DNA from: Betaproteobacteria bacterium | GTDB lineage: Bacteria > Pseudomonadota > Gammaproteobacteria > Burkholderiales > SG8-39 | DNA: 7,370 nt | Direction: 5' to 3' | NCBI GenBank assembly: GCA_947467405.1 | Contig: CANIIN010000122.1 | Location: 1 to 7,370 of the forward strand | In this document: piece after piece, positions 4,624 to 7,370 of the stretch | Numbering within the stretch: position 1 is the first letter of the stretch | How the letters are laid out: each line of letters starts with the position of its first letter | Made by a program: the position numbers and the translations under genes | The notes under the pieces: generated by a model | What the model was told of the DNA's origin: nothing | Seen by the model: the letters and a program-made list of their open reading frames with translations, nothing else | Database searches by the model: none

Positions 4624-7370
4624 TGGAGCGGCCGGCCGCATCAGCCGATTCTTCATCACCTCGCAGCTCACGCCGCTGATCGCGCTGGTGGCCATGCTGC
4701 TGGGCATCTTTGCGGTCGCGGTCACGCCGCGTGAGGAAGAGCCGCAGATCAACGTCACCATGGCCAATGTGCTGGTGGCCTTCCCCGGCGCATCGGCGCG
4801 CGACGTCGAAACGCTGGTGGCCACACCGGCCGAGCAGGTGCTGTCGCAGATCAAGGGCATCGAGCACGTGTTCTCGGTGTCCAAGCCGGGCATGGCCGTG
4901 ATGACGGTGCAGTTCAAGGTCGGCGAAGACCGCACCCAGGCGCTGGTGCGCCTGTACGACACCATCTATTCCAACAAGGACTGGATCTCGCCCAACCTCG
5001 GCGTGGGTGAACCCATCATCAAGCCCATGGGCATCGACGACGTGCCCATCGTCAGCCTGACGCTGTGGACCAAGGACAGCGAACGCGGCGCTTTTGATCT
5101 GGAACGCGTGGCGCATGCCGCCGAAATCGAACTCAAGCGCGTGTCCGGCACGCGCGTGGTGCAGACCATCGGCGGTCCGGGCCGCGCGGTGCGCATCCTG
5201 CTCGACGCCGAGCGCCTGCAGGGTTCGCGCGTCACCGCGCAGGATGTGCGCAACGCCCTGCTGGCCGCCAACGTGTCGCTGCCGGCCGGCAGCCTGGTGG
5301 GCAACAACCGTGAAACGCTGGTCGAGGCCGGCACCTTCCTCGGCTCCGCCACCGACGTCGCCAAGGTCGTGGTCATGCAGCAGGGTGGTCGCACTGTGCT
5401 GGTGGAAGATATCGCCAAGGTGGTCGACGGATCGGGCCTGCCGACGCGTTACGTGTGGCATGGCATCGGCCAGGGCGCCGTCGTCGCGGGAAAGGCGGCC
5501 GACAAGGCCGATGCCGCTGCGTCCGGAACCGAGTACCCCGCGCTCACTATCGCCATTTCCAAGAAGTCCGGCGAGAACGCGGTGGATGTCGCCGAGCGGC
5601 TGGTGAAGCGCGTCGAGCAACTGAAGGGCAGCGTCATTCCCGACGGCGTGCAGGTGTCGCTCACCCGCAACTACGGCGAAACCGCCAACGACAAGGCCAT
5701 GAAGCTGATCCAGAAACTCATCTTCGCCACGCTGTCGGTGGTGGTGCTGGTGTGGGTGTCGCTGGGTCGGCGCGAGGCGGTGATCGTCGGCGTGGCGGTG
5801 CTGCTCACGCTGGCGGCGACGCTGTTCGCCTCCTGGGCGTGGGGTTTCACGCTCAATCGCGTGTCGCTGTTCGCGCTGATTTTCTCCATCGGCATCCTGG
5901 TCGACGACGCCATCGTGGTGGTGGAGAACATCCACCGCCATCGCGACCATGCGGCCGATTCGCTGCAACTGATGATTCCGCTGGCAGTCGATGAAGTCGG
6001 CGGGCCGACCATCCTCGCTACTTTCACGGTCATCGCGGCGCTGCTGCCCATGGCCTTCGTCAGCGGCCTGATGGGGCCGTACATGAGTCCCATCCCGATC
6101 AACGCCAGCATCGGCATGCTGATCTCGCTGGCGGTGGCCTTCATCGTCACGCCGTGGCTGGCGCTGCGGCTGCTCCCCAGGCACCATGTCGTCCACGCGG
6201 AGACTCGCGAGAGCCGGACCGACCGTTTCTTCAACCGCGTCATGCGGCCGTTCCTGCGCGGCAAGGACGGCGCGCCGGCGCGGCGCAAGCTGTTCGTCGG
6301 CATCCTCGTGCTCATTCTTGGCAGCGTGTCGCTGGCAGTGGTGAAGCTGGTGGTGCTGAAGATGTTGCCCTTCGACAACAAGTCGGAATTCCAGGTGGTG
6401 GTGGACATGCCCACCGGCACGGCGCTGGAAGAAACCTCGCGGGTCCTGCACGAGATGGGCGCTTATGTGGCGACCGTGCCGGAAGTGACCGACTACCAGG
6501 CCTACGCCGGCACCAGTGCGCCGATCAATTTCAACGGCCTGGTGCGGCAGTACTATCTGCGTGCGCTGCCGGAACTGGGCGACCTGCAGGTCAACCTCGT
6601 CGACAAGCATCACCGCCATCGCAAGAGCCATGACATCGCGCTGGCGGTGCGGCCCGGCATCGAGGCCATTGCGCGGAAATACGGCGCCACCGCCAAGGTG
6701 GTGGAAGTGCCGCCCGGTCCGCCGGTGATGTCGCCCATCGTGGCCGAGATCTACGGTCCGGATTACGCCGGCCAGTTGCAGGTGGCGCAGTCGCTCAGGA
6801 AACTCTTCGAAGCCACGCCCGACATCATCGATGTCGACAGCAGCGTCGAGGAAGATGCGCCCAAGTGGGTGCTGCGCGTCGATCGCCACAAGGCGGCGCT
6901 GGCCGGCGTGGCGCAGCGCGATATCGTCGCGGCGTTGCGCACCGCGCTGTCCGGCGACGAGGTCACGCCCATCCACGACGGTCGCGCCAAGTACGAAGTG
7001 CCGGTGCGCATCAGCCTGCCGCCGACGCAGGCCGACCGCATCGAATCCATCCTCAAGCTGCGCGTGCGCGCGCAGGACGGCACGCTGGTGCCGCTGTCGG
7101 AGTTGGTCACCGCCGCCCAAGGTCAGCGCGACAAGACCATCTATCACAAGGACCTGCTGCCGGTGGCCTTCGTCTACGCCGACATGGCCGGCAAGCTGGA
7201 CAGCCCACTGTACGGCATGTTCGGCATGCGTTCCGACGTCGCCAAATTGCAGGCCCCGCAGGGAGGCACGCAGTTTGGATCAATTGCCGAGACCTTCATC
7301 AGCCAGCCTGACGATCCGTACGCCGGCTACTCGCTGAAGTGGGACGGCGAATGGCAGGTCACCTACGAGA
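4613..7370 (+). CDS. RND-family efflux transporter permease (AcrB-type, COG0841), C-terminus beyond window
   Basis: 919 codons are open to the right edge with no internal stop or frame break; family proteins are usually about 1,000-1,100 aa, so only the C-terminal part is missing. TM1 (about 13-31) is followed by VTPREEEPQINV, and VAFPGASARDVETLV opens the first porter domain. TM2-TM4 lie at about 366-440. The proton-relay signature LVDDAIVVVEN has D431 and D432 in TM4, equivalent to the AcrB Asp pair. TM5-TM6 follow, ending near VTPWLALRLL, then a linker and TM7 (about 563-580) and the second porter/docking half. The protein drives proton-coupled export from the periplasm or outer leaflet. 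The substrate is not readable. The sequence looks like the generic AcrB/AcrD/AcrF branch rather than the CzcA/CusA metal type, although the operon carries an HMA protein. A His-rich stretch (H666, H667, H669, H673) lies in the second periplasmic half. No outer-membrane factor gene is visible in the window. Confidence 0.95.
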   Translation, partial: MNNLGAAGRISRFFITSQLTPLIALVAMLLGIFAVAVTPREEEPQINVTMANVLVAFPGASARDVETLVATPAEQVLSQIKGIEHVFSVSKPGMAVMTVQFKVGEDRTQALVRLYDTIYSNKDWISPNLGVGEPIIKPMGIDDVPIVSLTLWTKDSERGAFDLERVAHAAEIELKRVSGTRVVQTIGGPGRAVRILLDAERLQGSRVTAQDVRNALLAANVSLPAGSLVGNNRETLVEAGTFLGSATDVAKVVVMQQGGRTVLVEDIAKVVDGSGLPTRYVWHGIGQGAVVAGKAADKADAAASGTEYPALTIAISKKSGENAVDVAERLVKRVEQLKGSVIPDGVQVSLTRNYGETANDKAMKLIQKLIFATLSVVVLVWVSLGRREAVIVGVAVLLTLAATLFASWAWGFTLNRVSLFALIFSIGILVDDAIVVVENIHRHRDHAADSLQLMIPLAVDEVGGPTILATFTVIAALLPMAFVSGLMGPYMSPIPINASIGMLISLAVAFIVTPWLALRLLPRHHVVHAETRESRTDRFFNRVMRPFLRGKDGAPARRKLFVGILVLILGSVSLAVVKLVVLKMLPFDNKSEFQVVVDMPTGTALEETSRVLHEMGAYVATVPEVTDYQAYAGTSAPINFNGLVRQYYLRALPELGDLQVNLVDKHHRHRKSHDIALAVRPGIEAIARKYGATAKVVEVPPGPPVMSPIVAEIYGPDYAGQLQVAQSLRKLFEATPDIIDVDSSVEEDAPKWVLRVDRHKAALAGVAQRDIVAALRTALSGDEVTPIHDGRAKYEVPVRISLPPTQADRIESILKLRVRAQDGTLVPLSELVTAAQGQRDKTIYHKDLLPVAFVYADMAGKLDSPLYGMFGMRSDVAKLQAPQGGTQFGSIAETFISQPDDPYAGYSLKWDGEWQVTYE

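Noticed and set aside
4475..7147. Very long minus-strand ORF (890 aa) opposite the RND permease
   Set aside because: His/Asp/Arg/Gln-rich low-complexity translation with no recognisable domain. It is the usual antisense shadow of a GC-rich gene, and the plus strand encodes a clear RND permease over the whole span.
4613..7370. Assignment of the RND permease as CusA/CzcA-type metal exporter
   Set aside because: The N-terminal PREEEPQI motif and porter sequence look like the generic AcrB-type branch. The HMA neighbour alone does not justify a metal-specific name, and the C-terminus is not in the window.

Overview
The window is GC-rich with strong G/C bias at third codon positions. Gene types and codon use fit a beta- or gammaproteobacterium, but no marker gene here fixes the taxon. 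It is a chromosomal-type accessory locus built as a divergon around a CsoR/FrmR-family repressor. No rRNA, tRNA, CRISPR array, transposase or IS end is visible.

Minus strand, leftward from the centre: a CsoR/FrmR-family repressor (2635-2952), a 66-aa DUF2892 two-helix membrane protein (2327-2527), a SulP anion transporter with a STAS domain and a cysteine-bearing tail (405-2219), and the first 80 residues of a class I SAM-dependent methyltransferase (1-242, cut by the window edge). Plus strand, rightward: a 90-aa heavy-metal-associated (HMA) domain protein (3127-3399), an RND periplasmic adaptor (3405-4583), and an RND inner-membrane permease (4613 to the right edge, 919 codons, no stop in the window). 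The permease reads without a frame break to the edge.

The 174-bp divergent control region (2953-3126) holds a 24-bp direct tandem repeat and an inverted repeat, TACTAT-N7-ATAGTA around a C-rich core. The inverted repeat has the layout of CsoR/FrmR operators and overlaps plausible promoters on both strands. A second, perfect CsoR-type palindrome (ATACCCCC-T-GGGGGTAT) lies at 3432-3448, inside the first codons of the adaptor as annotated, so one repressor may control both arms and an internal point. A duplicated start sequence creates a five-codon mini-ORF (MNNLV) whose stop overlaps the permease ATG.

Working model (inference): the repressor senses a thiophilic signal, such as a soft metal ion or a persulfide/sulfide-type species, through Cys49 and Cys73, and derepresses both arms. 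The HMA protein would handle the soft ligand in the cytoplasm and the RND pair would export from or through the periplasm. SulP and DUF2892 would connect the response to sulfur or anion transport. The repressor lacks the usual CsoR His/Cys ligands at the expected positions, so copper should not be assumed.
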